DNA of 64,000 nt from Rhynochetos jubatus (GCA_027574665.1 CM050654.1:25439722-25503721), one strand, 5' to 3'; positions 12,801-27,010 are shown, counted from the stretch's first letter. The notes: a model not told the origin generated them from the letters alone. A program made the numbers and translations.

Positions 12801-15800
12801 CGCATTTGAATCCTGTGACTTCTTGTGCACACTGTGAGTGCCAACAGGACAGTCTCGGAGAAGGTAGCTCAACTCACACAGTTACTTTTCCCCAAGGATC
12901 CCTTTCTTGAGTGACCTCTTCTCTCAGAAAATCCTGGAGCACATAGGATTCAGCTTTGGTGGTCTGTGCTTGCAACACCTTCATGATAAAGCTGGTATTT
13001 GTACCCTGAATATAGCGCACACAGCAAGTGTGTCAGACATGCCCATTGCTTGTTTGGGGGTGCAGCTCCCCGACACTGAGAGGAGCCAGCGACACAAAGG
13101 TTGCCATAGTACTTCTGAAATGCTCTGTGTTATAGTTTCAGCTGAATATCTCCTTTATCTTAGGGAAACTTTAATTCTGCTAATAAATAAAAGCTGAGCT
13201 TTCCTTTTATGTACCTAACTGTTTATTTCAATTAGTGAAATTATTCACTTTAAATGCCCTCATCTGTGGTTACATGGTAAACACTTTCATTAGTAGAAGC
13301 GTGTACAGGACATGAGAAGCAAGACACCACAGAGAAGACCGTTAAGAAAAATAGCTTGCTATGATATGTCAGAGAAGGTATGCTGCACTTTGAAGAAAAT
13401 TAATTTCCCTTCATAAATTGGTAAGGCTACCTATATTCTGTGTGCTGAACACATACACGCTAAACATGTTGACAGTGATCCTTTATGCAAGCATCCCTAG
13501 ATTAATCCTAAATGCTGCTCGCGTATAGCCACGCGCTACATGATAACTAAACATTTTGTTTCTGATAGTGCCCTTTTAATGAGTTGCAGGTGCCACAAAC
13601 TTCATGTTCCCTACAGTGCTTTATTGCTTACTAGATGCAGTAAAACAGTTGGCACACTGTAAATTATCAAGTGATAATTATATTCATGGCCTCAATACAA
13701 GAAGAAAATCCTCTGTTAACAACATATTTCTTCCAAAATGTGGTAATGAGATGTGTTGCACCTCCTAAGAAGAGCTTGCAGGGTGACTCTCTATTTAGAA
13801 TACCGCAATCACAGTTCTATTTTCGACCAGCATCTCTATGGTCAGAACGGGGAGTGACTCTGTACTCCCAAATGTGTATTTCTCATTCACTATACTCTTG
13901 AATTCTTACTCATCCACTAAAAGAAAGTAATGCTGTGGTTAAAAGTGGAAAGATCTGATATTTATTTACCAGGAAGGTATCAATGTGAATTTTTCATATG
14001 ATCTGATTTTAAAAGGTTGAGCTGTGAACTACAATAACCTGATGGCTTAGCCAAGCTTTTCTAGTATTTTTCCACTGTTCCAAATGTCTCCTGCATGTGA
14101 ACACTCCATGACAGCCGCATCTCAAATGGTAATAGTGTCTCTGAATAGCATAGGATGCTTCCTATCTCTAATAAGCTCCTTTAATATACCAGTCATATAA
14201 TGATGCTCATCAGTACAAATTACCACTGCAAGGTCAATGAATGTTAATATGTTTCCTGCAACAGAACCTTGAAGAATAAGATAACCCCCTCCTCCTCTCT
14301 AACTAAGATAATTCCAGGCTGACTACTGTCCTACAGCAAAATAAATTAAGGAATACTGGAGTGTGTGGTTATGCTGATCAGGATTTTGTAAAAAAACAAT
14401 TTCGTCTTAGAATTCTTCTCAAGTGCTATAATAATTATTGCTTTTTAATGGTTTGTATTAACCTGTCATAATTCTATGGTAACCGTAAACAACTAGAATA
14501 TTTAAGGAGCAATATTCACACAAGACTTAATTTCTATCATCTCAGTTTTAATGTTTGGAATCTTTCTCCGGGCTGCAAAGCTCTACACAAGCAAACAGGC
14601 ACACGGGGTACATGTGATAGTTACACGCCCTAAGACAGCTTCAATAAATTCTGCCTTGACCATTGAAGAATTTGGGGTTTATCTACAAATTCTATTAATT
14701 TTGGGTGGGGTTTTTTTGTTTGTTTGTTTGTTTGTGAAACAACTGTTTATTTTATCCCTTTTTAAACAAATTACTTGATTTTTTGTTACTTCTTAGGTAT
14801 TTTTTGTTGCTTTTTGGAAAAATATAGATGTAGACTGAAACTGAAGGTTAGTCATTCCATATGCAGGCACTAATTCAAAACAAAATTTAAATCTGTATTT
14901 TGGCGCATCCCTGTTTAGGACAGCATGTGAAAAACTAAGGATAAGTTCGGAACAGGAGCCTCTAGCAGATTAATTTTAGTATATGAAGCTTTAATTCAGT
15001 ATTGTCACCGAAAGTTGTTGAGGGAAGAAAAAAGGGTTTCTGAATATTCTGTTTTCTTTCACAGCTAACTTAGTCACCTGTCATATTTGTTGCAGGTAAT
15101 TAATTTCAGAGCATACAATTAGTCTAGCTAAGAATAGTCTTTGCAGCATACTACCTTCTTATTATTTCTTTATCATGCTTCCCAGCCCATTGACTCATTA
15201 CTTCTCAGCTACTACATTTACATTTTACTCTTGGGTGAAGCCACAAAATAATAAAATGATAAGATAACAGACTGACACTGCTCATTATGTATTGTAATAA
15301 CCATAATAAGAGGGATAATCATATCACGCTTATATTTCATGCATACTTCATTGCCTTAGACTCTGGCCTGTACTCATTGATGATTTTGTTTTCTTGGTGT
15401 TTGCTAGGAGAATTTAATATTAAACAAAACATATATTAAATAGTAATGAACTATTTATTGGAAAGTGTAAGGATAAACCCAGGGTAAATAGCCATTTGAA
15501 AAACACTTCTAAAAAGAATGCCTTTAATTAAAAAGATATTTCATCATTAAGATGATAGACAAATTAATAGAAATCTGTTTTACTTTCTAGCATATATTAC
15601 TATGTTAAAAAGGGATTCTCATGAGAACAAAAATGCATAAACCATAGTGTACTGCATTTTGCCCAATACATAATTCATACATGCAAATGTTCTGCAGATA
15701 TTTCACTATAAATATAATTAATTGCTGCGGATTCACAGATGAGGCTGTGTGACTGTGCATGCACACATTGCCAGGCACACTCATTTATGTTGATTTCAGG

Positions 15801-16661
15801 CTAGAGACTCCTGTGACAAGCATAATAGCTAAAGAGGGGGGGGGAAATCAGTGTTTAGAGACACACAGTCATGCAATATCTTAGACAATTCCTTACAGAA
15901 ATGACAGCATCCACCAAGAAACTGATGAAAGTGGCCTGAGGTAAATAAGAAAAGGTCTCATGCTAATAAATACATGTGCCATGTAGTATTGTATAATATT
16001 AGCATACAGCAGCTAAGTTGAATTTATTCCACTGTCACTCAGCAATTATCTCTTTATGCTGTTGTTGATTATAACTATTGGGAAAACACTGAAAAGGGGG
16101 GTGGGGTGTGGTGTAAAAAAGTTTTAATGATTATATTGCTTAATAGCTTTGCAAGGTAGAAATTCTGTTGCTTTTACTACTGACGCTTTTGTTGTAAGAA
16201 GCTACAGAAAAGTTTACAGATAGTAATGCAAAATGGGGAATACAGGCTGATAAACACAAACATAGGGGTCATTTGGAAAATTCCAAGCAAGGAGGAGATA
16301 ATCAGCTTTGGAGGAAAGCAGGCACAGGAGATGATGTAATAGGCCTCTCTCTTCTCTATTCTATATGATTTCATCACTGGTAACACAAAGGAGCTCTTGG
16401 CATCAAGTAAAATAAATGATGTAGTAAATAGGTTTTGCTGTTATTTCCTAATCTCAGTATCAACATCATAAATATTTAATCATATTTTTGCTAAAAAGCC
16501 AGTAAGACCATGAACCAAGAAAGAGACTCTTCATTTCTTTCTGGATTTTCAAATTCCTATTCAACATTGTGTAAATAAAAAGAAAAGAAAATTAGGAGAT
16601 ATTGCATTTAGTGACTTATTTCCTGTGGCATAATGAGGTGTAAATGATGTGCTCTGAAATT
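12801..16661. other. Intergenic, no gene recognised
   Basis: AT-rich sequence with scattered chance frames under 100 codons and one (TTTG)n microsatellite. Nothing else identified. Confidence 0.55.
14711..14735. repeat. (TTTG)n microsatellite
   Basis: Five TTTG units follow a short T run. Confidence 0.9.
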
Positions 16662-16931
16662 TCATAACAGTTCTATCATCAATTCACATATCTGATCAAA
16701 CTCTGAACAAGGTAATATTTTGAGTTCATACCCTTTAAAATCAAAAGAAGCACCTTGATTTTTAAAAGCCTGATCACCAATGGCGTCCAATGCCTTCGGT
16801 AGAAAGGTGTCTAAAAACTGATGTCTCAATAGATTCCTAGGGTAGAATTTTTTGAATTTTTTATGATTGCTGTCCTCTGTCATATCCACTTCTGTGGCAT
16901 AAAGTTTACAAGAATTCTCACATTTATGACT
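16662..16931 (-). other. Unidentified protein-like open frame (possible exon or pseudogene)
   Basis: A - strand frame is open for 89 codons between a stop at 16,932-16,934 and its own TGA at 16,662. It has no upstream ATG; the first candidate starts are a GTG at 16,889 and the Met two codons after it. The peptide has balanced composition, with KKFKKFYPRNLLRHQFLDT, FLPKALDAIGDQAF and GYELKILPCSEFDQICELM, unlike the low-complexity chance frames nearby. No poly(A) tract or clear polyadenylation signal follows. It may be the last exon of an unknown gene, an old retrocopy or transposase remnant, or coincidence. I do not recognise the family. Confidence 0.22.
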
Positions 16932-16934
16932 TCA

Positions 16935-19900
16935 CTAGACTTCTACAGTGTTCAGCTAATTCCTTCAGCCTAGGTCTAGGAAGGAACCTAGACCTTGGTT
17001 AATTAATTTGATAGCTATACTTAATTTCTTACAATTGTCTTGTTTATTATACTTGGAGATAGGTTTGGTAGGTCAGCATAAACTTCAGTTCCTTCTATTT
17101 TGGTGTTACCCAGTAAATATCTGTTCAGAGCACATTTGATTTTTCATGGTTTATGTTTGGTTCAACTTGATTTAAATTTTCAAGTCTTAGAGATGGCACT
17201 TAGGTTTCTGAAACTAGAGGTTCCCACACATAAAAAAGTCTGTCATTTTTGAAAATCTCGTTGATATTCACATCAAATCAAGTCACGAGGGAACTGGAAA
17301 AGGTGAATTTATGATGTTTACCTACTAGTTTGGAGGGGTCTTCATGCTCATGTGCTGTGCTTCCCATAGATAAATGGGAAGTCTGATACCCTAGAAAAGC
17401 CAAACAACAACCAAAGAAGAAAACGAAGAAAGAGTTATTTTAGTAAAGGCTTTCTTCAAATACTTATGAATATCAGTCAACTCTCTTCTTCTTGTGTGAT
17501 TTAAAGTCATAGCCCATAACCGTTACTCACTTGGGCTATCTTGTTCAGATAGAAAGGGAGAAAGCTTCTCATTTGTTTGTTTGCTTTTTGTCTTTCCTTC
17601 TTCCTGTTTTTACTTGACCATTTTTTAATGTTCCAAGATTTTGACAGTGTCAGTGAACAAAGAGAGAGCAGAAATAAATATAAATTAGGTGAAGTATCTC
17701 GTTATGGATAAGTAAATGGCCAAGATAAAAAGTTCACAAGTTGAAATTTCCTTTCAAATTTGAGTACTTGCTATTAGCAATTAATAGAAAATGATGTGAG
17801 TTAGTAAATGATGGAACAGGACAAAAATATCCCCCAGCAACTCAAGTTGTTGTTACTCATAAATCGTTTTTAGTAAAGAATCTGTTTTCTTTCTTTCTAC
17901 TGAGTTTGAATAACCACTATTTTCTTGAATAACTTCTCTGTGTAGGGAAGTTAATCACTGGAAATGTCTCAATTTGTATTGTCTTCTATACAACATTTAT
18001 ACTATTGGTGTTGTTTTGCTTGATTGTATATCTGCTTTATGAGGTTAGCGATGTTGTCTGCAGCTTCAGCAGCTTAAGCTCAATTTCCCAAAAGTAAATG
18101 GGACACAGATTCAGTGAATCTGCTCTGCTTCCACTGATATTTCTGACACAGTATCATTTAGAAGAAAATCCCTATTTCTGTAAATTGTTACTTAAAGGCA
18201 AAAAAAAAAAAAAAAAAAAAAAAAATTCAATCATTTCCCCATCATCTATACATCACAAAGTATACAAAAAGTATCCAAACAAATCTCAATTTTTGCTGAC
18301 AAATCCATGTAAAATTTTTGGCAGGTTCTCTTCTTCGATCTGATTCCCTTAAAGAAAGCGAAAAAAAATCTTCAAAATTTCTAGTGACATCAAAACCTAC
18401 TCATTCTTCTTCAACACTCAACAGCTTATTGCAAGTGAAGATGTGTGGGAACACTTTTTGTCCAGCAGCAACTCTGTTCTTGCTATAAAAAGTTGCTTAC
18501 TCTCATCTTTCCTTACAAAATGACACCCTGCAGGCTTTTCTTGTATATCCTCCGAATAGCTGCAATACTTGCTCTTCTGCCTTTTCCAAGCTTGCAGAAT
18601 TTGTAGACTAGTATCCTACTCATTATCTCAAAAGGTTTTTTAAGAACTGTTTAATTATTCCCATCTTATCTATTTTTTTCAGTTCTTTAATTGTCTCCAA
18701 AAAATCCTACGTGTAAGTTAGACAGATCCTACTTTTGTGAAAATGTTAGTGTTAGAAAATAATCATAACTCCATCCTGCCTTTGATTATAGTTTATTCTT
18801 CTTTGATCACTGCAGATCTCATTAAGATTCCAAGAGATCACTCTCCTTAATAAACACCAGAACTAAGATACTGCAGCTAGGAATCTTAGCAAATAGTTGA
18901 GGAGTGAATGGGCATTAAGACAGATCTACTCTTCAAAAATAGATCTTTTTCTAATTTGGGGTTCACCCATTTGCTTTGTCAAAGAGAGTTACTTTAGACA
19001 AGCAATGGAGACATGGAGAGACTTTCCTCAGGAGGCACGAATGCTTGGAGAATCCACAGCAAACACGATAACAAATGGCAGGTTTAGCAAAGATTCACTG
19101 AGCTAAATCCTACCCAGAGAGATGCTAAAACTAACTTGCTTAAAAAGTACCTTGTCTTCGGTCTGACTTCATCAATTTAGCTTGTTGCTGTGTTATGCTG
19201 AAGCTGAACTATTCCACTGAAGTATGGATGGTAATTTGCAACAAAGGTTCATTGCTGTAAGATTGCTCTGTAGAAGAGCTGCATTTGAATATATAAAAAA
19301 TAATTCATAATATCACTATTCACATAGGAGAATTTATCATGGTCTGTGTAATAGATGGGTTCAGTAAAGTTACACCACTCGTTTTATATTATGCCTGAGT
19401 TATCACGGGCCCACCACAAGCCCAAGGGACAATTGAGAGGATCAGCACTGATCCCATCATTCTTGGTGTTTGGTACCAATGCTGGGGAGCAACGTTATCT
19501 CTGAAGAGCCTTTACACGCCTTTCAAATAGTTTGGGTGCCACCGGGAAATTAAGTTCTGCAGTTGCACCGTGTGTGTATCCCCTAATGAATCTTAAAGCT
19601 GGTGCTGAAAGTGTTGAAGATTACTTGAAACTGGCAGAAAGGCAGAAATCTCACTGGTCAAATTCCAACAGGTTTTGTGAAAATCAGACGAATAGTAAGA
19701 GAAGGAGAGAGACACCAAGCAGTGCCCCCAGGAAGGGAGAGGCTGCGTGATGAGCTCAGCAGTGATCAGTCCTGTTTAGCCTGTCACCAGTCAGTCAGCA
19801 TGCAAATGCTGCCTGGGCAGTAAGCACTTTCTTGACTAGAAACCAGTGACTGGATACGCTGCTTCTGGCTGAAGCAGTAGTTGGAGGCAGAGGAGTGCCG

Positions 19901-22900
19901 GTAGAGGTAATGTCAGGGAACGTGAGTGGCTGGGAACACAGGAGGAACCGGGTTTATCACAGGTCCTGTGAAGTCATAAGGGATACAGAGCTGGGGAGCT
20001 GGCAAGGAGAGGTTTCCAGGGCACAAACATACAGGAAATCAAGCTTTGGCAGTTGTGCTGTTCATGGCATGCTTTGAATTTGGTTTGGATTTTGTTCTAA
20101 TATACGCAATACTAAATTTGCTATGAAAAATGTTCCTGTTTTGTCCTCTTTCTTCCTCTCTGATGACCCTCAAATTCTTCCACTTTTCAGAAAGACATAG
20201 ATTTTGTTGGTTTTGGTTCATATCTATGTAGAGGTCTCTGTGTAGAAGCTAATCTGGGCTTTGTGGCTTCAAATCTTCCTACATTCATTGATTTATATTT
20301 GGATCTCTCCCATGTCCGAAAGCATTACGTGTATCACTTTCGCAGTGCAGTGTATAGCTTACTCTGCTCCAGGGCCTTCAGGAAGTGCTTTGCAAGGGAA
20401 ATCGTCACTGCACAGTTTCTGAGGGGTGTAAGCTGTCAGTAGAAGGAAGTGAACCAAGGACAGCTAAATCAGGAGAACATGTATTTTGCAGCTTGAACAA
20501 AGAGGCAGAGGAGCTGAAATAGATTAACACCCTCTGTGTCCTTCATTGTCATTTATCTTACCTGGTCTGATGCAGACACACTAGCTTTGAGTTACTCTGG
20601 ATTTTGCCTTCAGTCTAAGCCAAAGCCAGGTACTTTCAGCACTGAATGCTCAGGCACTCTTGAAAGGGCCCTCTACAGCTCTGAAGAGAGGCCCACACCA
20701 CGTAACTATAAGGTTTTTCATCACTGATGTGCTGTTCCAAGCTAAAAAGAAACTAAAGTACCTTAGGTTTTAACAGAAATTTCTCTCTGTCCTTCAGAGC
20801 ATGGATGCATTGCTCCTGTTCAAAAGATTCCCATTGTGGTGGATGAATCGCTACAATTACTGCTTATACATTATCATTGAATTATGCTCAAAAATTCTAG
20901 TGGGCTGGTCAGGATAACGCTATGGAGAATGACTGTCATTTTATCCTATTTCCCCTTCACCTGCTCCCACGAAGATACCTGGGAATATTTTTTTGCTGAA
21001 AGAAAGCACACCACAGAGTCAGCATTCTTCCCCTCCATCCATGAACTTCCCTCATGATCAGATTGAGATGCTCATTTTTATCTCCAACAGTGTGTCATGA
21101 AAGCATTCACATTAATTTTAAAAGCATGTTGGATGGAATATATGTAGAATGGTTTTGTCTATTGTTCCTTACTTCTACCCTCCCTGTTTATCCCATCTAG
21201 TCTGTGTTAGTTTAGATTGTAAGCCTTTTGGAGGCAGAAATAAACCGCCTTCTACAAAACATTGTCAGCATACAGCCAATAATAATGATGACATAATTGG
21301 GAGATCAATTAGTTCCTTACTATTGTCAATCCCTATATATTTTTCTCATTTTATGTCTTGTAATGTTCATAATTGGGGTTTTTTTTTTCACTAAGGCCAT
21401 ACATTTATTACCTGTTTTCTGCTAATATGTTTACAAGGCAAGTATTTCTCTGCTGTTTAACAGTTAAATACACATCACTATTGAAACTGAGGGAAAACAC
21501 CACTAATTGAGGATTTTAGTTTAAATTTTTTAAAAGCAACATAAGTTTAGCATTTCTTTACATTCAGAGACTTCCAACACTTTCTTTCTCATGTGTGTTT
21601 GCATTTATAATTCCCTGGGACTTCTTGGGTTTTGCTGGCACTGGAACTGGCAGCACCAAAATACCACGATAAGGGTTGTTTATGCAATACTTCCTGCGTT
21701 ACCAAAGCCAGGAAGTGCTAACACCCCAACAAAAAATTTCACAAGCTTCATAGTCCAAAGCTGTTCAACAAAGCTGCTGAGCTTTCTGATGCTAACGCTA
21801 AGTGAACTTTCTCTTTCGATGTTTGCCTACCATTAGCACTGTGCCTAAACCCATGCCCCTTTGTCTCTTGAATTGTTGGCTGTCCTTGAAGACTAAAACC
21901 CATGTGCTTACTTAGTCTTTCAACAGGACAACCATCGCTCACCAGCTTCTTTGCACTGTTTGTCCAATGTATCCCAATTCATTTTGTGGAATAACCATCT
22001 CAGGATGTCACACTTAGTTTAGGTTGAGCTTGTTAATTCTCTATGGTGTGAGCAATGGCAAGCCAGTTTAGTATGAGGCACCGTTCAGAATCTTCCGTAA
22101 GTGTGAGAGAGAACTGCCTAGAATGAGGGCCTGGAAAGAAAAACACCTCTGTGCATCAATTTTTCCCTAGTTTGTACAAATAATGTATAACAAAGTATCT
22201 TCAGTTGCTGTGAGTGTGCAGCTACTGAGAATGGGACAGACATCTCCAGTAACCTTTGTTAAGGAAGAAATGGGTTGGGAGAATTTGAAAGTGCTAAGTA
22301 GCAGCTTTTAACAATAAGACTTATAAGACTCTTATTCTGACAGATGTCTGACGAGTTAACAAAATGCAGGAGGATCCTGTATTTGAGAGCAATGTTTGTT
22401 ACCTTTGCATGTGAGACAAGACTGGGTAGTGAGATCATCACATAACCTACCTGAGAGCAAATACTGCAACCTGTTTATAACACAGTAAGTCAGTGTTTCC
22501 ACCTGAGAGAGAGTCAGGTCCAGTGTAAGTGTTTGTGAGCATGTTTAAGTGAAAAGGGAAAGAAAGGATTCCTTGGTGACAAATCTGCAAAGGAAAACAG
22601 TTCTTTCTCAATAAGCCTCTGCCCCCATCCCTCCCTTTTCGTCTGTAACTATTAGAGACCGAACTCCAGAACTGAGAGCAGAAGAGCCAGACAGTACGCT
22701 TCCTGGAAGAGGGAGTCATTACAGCGACACGGGAGAGTATAATAGCACGGTGACACAGAGGAAAGAAAATAACTTTTCCATCCTGTGTGGGCTAGGTGCA
22801 TAAATGAGAAGCTCGCAGCTTGCTGGGATCCTGTGGCCTTTTTTCATGGTAGTCAGTCTACTCCCAGAGGGATGGAGTCCCAAGTCTATTACACCAGCTT

Positions 22901-24469
22901 CCTCTTCATAGTAAACTCTTTACCAGTTGTCTGCTAAGAGAGTTTTTCTGCATGAAAGTGGTAACTTATTCACTTTTTTCGTAAATTGCAAGCATCTATA
23001 TTTTTCAGACCTAAGAACCTTAGCATCTGTCAACAATTTAAACTAACCTAATGGAATGGAGTTAAGGGAAAGGATCAAAGATTGGGAGATAAACAGGGGC
23101 AGGGATAGCAGCATATAAACAGTTGTGGAAGTAAAAATAATTGGGTGACTATCACACCCATGAATAGGACTATTCATAAGAATTGGATCATCTGGCACAA
23201 TCCAAGGCCAAATGGCCTACCGGTGTCAAAAGATGTGTAATGCTTACTTCTTAGCAATAAAATAAATGTTCCTCATGAGAAGATATGATCTTTCCTAAGC
23301 AATGTTCTCAGCTTCCTGAATGTACAAAGTGAAGGAAAAGTTGAGACATAAGAATTGACCTGGATTTGAATCATACCACAGTCGAGTGGCAGACCAAAGA
23401 AAGGGCATGTAATCCCCTGTAATTTTAACTCCATGTTGTTTTGAAAAAAGGCTTCTCCCTGTTTGCAGGCCTTTCAAATCCATGGTCTTAGACCTGAGCC
23501 CCTTATGTGAGTTGAAGATGTCCATGTCTAGTTATGCCTGCAAGATACCCATATACACACACAGAGATGTGCTCACATGCCCCCAGTGCAATTGGTGCAA
23601 ATATGCATTTTGCAAAAGGACTCTATATTGGGCATGTATCCTTCTAGGAGTATCTGCACCTCGAGTATCCTATTGAGAAACTGACTTACATCTCTATCTC
23701 ACTATATACTGCTAAGAATGCATTGTACCTGAAAAGAAAGAAAAAATGGTATTTAGAAATCAAAAAAGAAGAACTCAAAAGAATAAAGCAGCCTATCCAC
23801 TGATCTGTATTTTTAAAATTTTAATTTTTAAACTTAATTTTTTCATTTTTTGGCAGCAGCTTTGACCGGTTAAAAGAATCTGTGCACTGTACTGAAAACG
23901 TACATCCCTGTTTAAAAGCTTGTATAAATATAAGATATATGATGACTCTGCATTAGTCCTGTTAAATACTCATGTAAATATATTATTAACAATTATTAAT
24001 TTCAGTTATTTTAATTATTCACTTTTCCAGTTCTCTCAGATTAATTTTACTTCCTTTGTGGATGTTCTGAATACCTAATTGGATTCTGAGATGGGGAATA
24101 TGTTCAGAGCTTGCCAGAAAATACATAATCAGTAGTCAAAGAAACTTCCAAAATATATGCTATTCAGTAACAGAGATTAAAACAAATAATATGAAGGAAC
24201 ATCTATGTACAGGTAGAAGGGCTGAACAGGAATCAAATACGTCAGTTAAATTTCAATGTAGTACACTGTCTTTTTAAATACAGACAAGAAAAAAGGAACA
24301 AATTCTATTTTATGTGACATGCAGAAATGATGTTGGAATAAGCTTTTACTTATAACCATCATCATAAGTGGAAAGGCCAAAATCTGGAAGGACTTAAAGG
24401 AAACATTAAATAATAGAGTTGATAATGAGATAGGCAACATGCAGAACCATGAGATCTCCTATGAGGTGC
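16935..24469. other. Intergenic, no gene recognised
   Basis: Mostly AT-rich. It holds the poly(A) run at 18,200 and a perfect octamer ATGCAAAT at 19,800-19,807, which alone is weak evidence for a regulatory site. The stretch 19,400-20,080 is somewhat less AT-rich, with chance frames only. Confidence 0.5.
18200..18225. repeat. Poly(A) run of 26
   Basis: An uninterrupted run of 26 A, the longest homopolymer in the window. No recognisable retroposed gene or SINE lies immediately upstream, so it is treated as a simple repeat. Confidence 0.9.
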
Positions 24470-24695
24470 CACGTACCTCTAGTGGCAGATGATCTCCCTC
24501 GGTGTGAATCCATTGGGAACGAGGAGCAAGTGGCACTTTGCAGCAGCAAACATTTCAGACGTCAAAACTGGAATCGAAATTGTTGAATTGGTGTTTCTCT
24601 GGGTGTGCCAATGTCCCATCACTTGGGAGACGGCTTTGGCCGTTGGTAAATTTCCTGTATTTCTCAAATAAAACGACATACCTTTTGACACGGGC

Positions 24696-24890
24696 ATGCA
24701 TTTTGTAGCCACCTCCCTCTGGAACTGGAGCAACTTATTTTTGCAGCCACCGCATTCAGGACGAGGCAGTAGAGGCCAGCATCACCGGGTGGCACTGTTC
24801 CCCGCCCTCTGTGCCAGCACCGCAGGGACATGGCTACCGGTCTGCCCAAGGGGGCTTTTGCCTGGGCACCTTGGCCTGTGGCGGAGGAAG
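24696..24890 (+). other. Candidate upstream exon with ATG and splice donor
   Basis: An ATG at 24,696 opens a frame of 65 codons ending exactly at GGAAG|GTGAGT (donor at 24,891), a strong consensus donor, in phase 0. The segment is GC-richer than its surroundings. Phase 0 is what an alternative first exon of RBMS1 would need to join exon 2 in frame, about 9 kb upstream of the main first exon on the same strand. The peptide (ending GLWRRK) does not match any RBMS1 isoform start I recall. No CpG island accompanies it. Confidence 0.2.
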
Positions 24891-25186
24891 GTGAGTCCCT
24901 CCAGCTCCGCCTATGAAGGCATGTCTTTCACCCTGCTGAATTCTTTCTCCAAACGTATCAGCAAATATTGAGAGCTGGGAATGACCAAACATCGTTTTTC
25001 TGTGCAGGAGGTATGGAACTAGCCCAAGAGCTACAGCACTTAGCCTCCACTTCCATACCTGACTAGAGGGAGTTCCCAAGGGAGACTTTTCTTGAGGATT
25101 CAGGGACTTGTCCAAGATTCCTGAGAAAAAGAGATTGTCTTCATGCTGCTTTGCTGAAGAGACTGCTATGTCTGCCTGGCAAAACT

Positions 25187-25215
25187 GACACCACCACAAC
25201 CACCACCCCCCCCCC
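25187..25215. repeat. CCA-rich tract with ten-C run
   Basis: Degenerate ACC/CCA units lead into a run of ten C at 25,206-25,215. Confidence 0.8.
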
Positions 25216-26599
25216 AGTTGTATGATATTTGATATTTCAAAAATTCTGTATTACTGTTGTTGTCACACGTGCTCTTTAGGTTATGCAGGGAGTCTAAGGT
25301 TGTAAATACACTAGAAACTATACTGAACTATAACTTCAAAAACTTTGTGAATTTCTAGCACATTAAATCAGTGTGTTATATGAAAATATGAAAATCCAAA
25401 TCTATAAATCCTAAAGGTGATTGTAAGGTTTAGAGAACACTTGCTAGAATGAGGAAAAATTATTAACGTTCTTCATTGCTAGAGATGTGTTGATTACAGC
25501 TCAGACTTTGGCTTGTTTATTTACAGTTTTTACGTTCCCTAAGAACATATGTTTGGAGGTTTGATGTTGTTGTGACTCTCCTAGTGAAAATGGAAGCAAA
25601 AGTGCTTTATAAACATCAAATCATAGAAAAATTAATCAGAATTCATAAAATGATGCAATAAATACTGCTAGCATTGGATAGAAATATTATCCCACGATCA
25701 GTATGTACTTTCTTAAGTTTCTCAGTGAATAAAAGCCCCAGAGACCAGAATTGGAAATGCAGTATTTATATTTGGGTAACTTTCCAGCAAAATAAATACA
25801 CATTGGTTTATAAAGAGTTGTTGTGAAACACAAGATTTGGAAAGAATTTTAAATGCTAAGAACGTTTTGCTGTATATCTGAAACACTTTATTGATATCAC
25901 AGTGTTTCTGACCCCCATGAAATCCTAAGGAAGGGAAGAACTATAGTAAAATGAGACTCTGCTAGATTCGGAAACAAGAAAGATGTAAAATGGTTAAATA
26001 TACATGTGAGAATTCAAAGCTTTTATTGGTGTATTCTCTCATTTATGGTGGGAACAAAAAAACCACCCCATTAAGCTGGTCCAAAACTGGAGAGCTAGCC
26101 TTGGAATCAGAAAATCCAAAATTATTTATGTTATTTTTAGTTTTTTATAGTTTTGTTATTTGCAACAAAATCTATGTCACATATAACCTTGTAAAAGTCA
26201 CATAGTCCCTCCACCTCTCAGTTTCCTGTCTGTGAATGAACCCAAAACCTGCCTTCAGAAGTGCTGTGGAGCTGAAACAAACCAACAAACGAAAGTGACG
26301 TTATCACAGTGCAGTAAAAGGACAAGATACATCCATCCTAATTGTTTCTAATTAAAATTAAAAAGGGTGTGTCTTCTTAGTCCCACCAGCATGTAAATTG
26401 GCATGTCTTGAAACCAAACGGACCCAGAAGAATCTCCATTTGTCAGATTGACACTTTTCCTCTACAAATCTTCAGAAATAAGAAAAAGCTTTTTAGCCCC
26501 CAAAGAAATACACCGTAACTGGGACACCAAGCTCGACACTGCCCTTAGTTCCACAGATTCACATGAGCATTAGCATTTCCTCTGTGCCGGACAGAGGAA
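25216..26599. other. Intergenic, nothing recognised
   Basis: AT-rich sequence without a supportable gene, repeat family or motif cluster. Confidence 0.55.
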
Positions 26600-27010
26600 A
26601 ATAAATGGAGTTGCTCAACTCTGCTTTGTCAGAGTTGCATGACTTGAGAACTATTTTAGCTGGGAATGCTGGGGCTTCCACAGCAAGGTCATCAGCTCGA
26701 ATGAATCACCCCAGCTTGACTGAGGATCTGCCGTTTCATCTAGAAGACAGAAATGGATTCAAAGCCAAGGAGGAAGCTTCCATTTTTACAGCAGATCAAG
26801 GGTGATGACACTTTAATGGTTTTTTGAATTATGCAGTCGAGACACAGCACCTATTAGCTGTATCGATGTATTGCACTGTAAGTGTTAATTTGCATGGGTG
26901 TGAGTGTCCAGCATTTACAAATAGTTTGTGATCAAGCTAAACATGACAAATTGTGAATGAAGCTCAAACACATGAACTAATTCAAAATGGCAATGCATTG
27001 TGGTTCCTTT
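26600..27010. promoter_or_regulatory. Candidate conserved non-coding element with octamer
   Basis: The stretch has no repeat signature and contains a perfect POU octamer ATTTGCAT at 26,888-26,895 preceded by TTA, with AT-rich homeodomain-type cores around it (CTATTAGC, GTTAATTT). The look is that of a vertebrate conserved non-coding element, but conservation cannot be seen from one sequence. Confidence 0.2.

Noticed and set aside
18098..18343. Poly(A) run as the tail of a processed pseudogene
   Set aside because: No gene-like sequence, polyadenylation signal or flanking direct repeat was found upstream.
24834..25199. 121-codon - strand frame
   Set aside because: No recognisable domain and it ends in the CCA-rich tract. 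Kept only as part of the GC-richer patch noted at 24,470-25,200.
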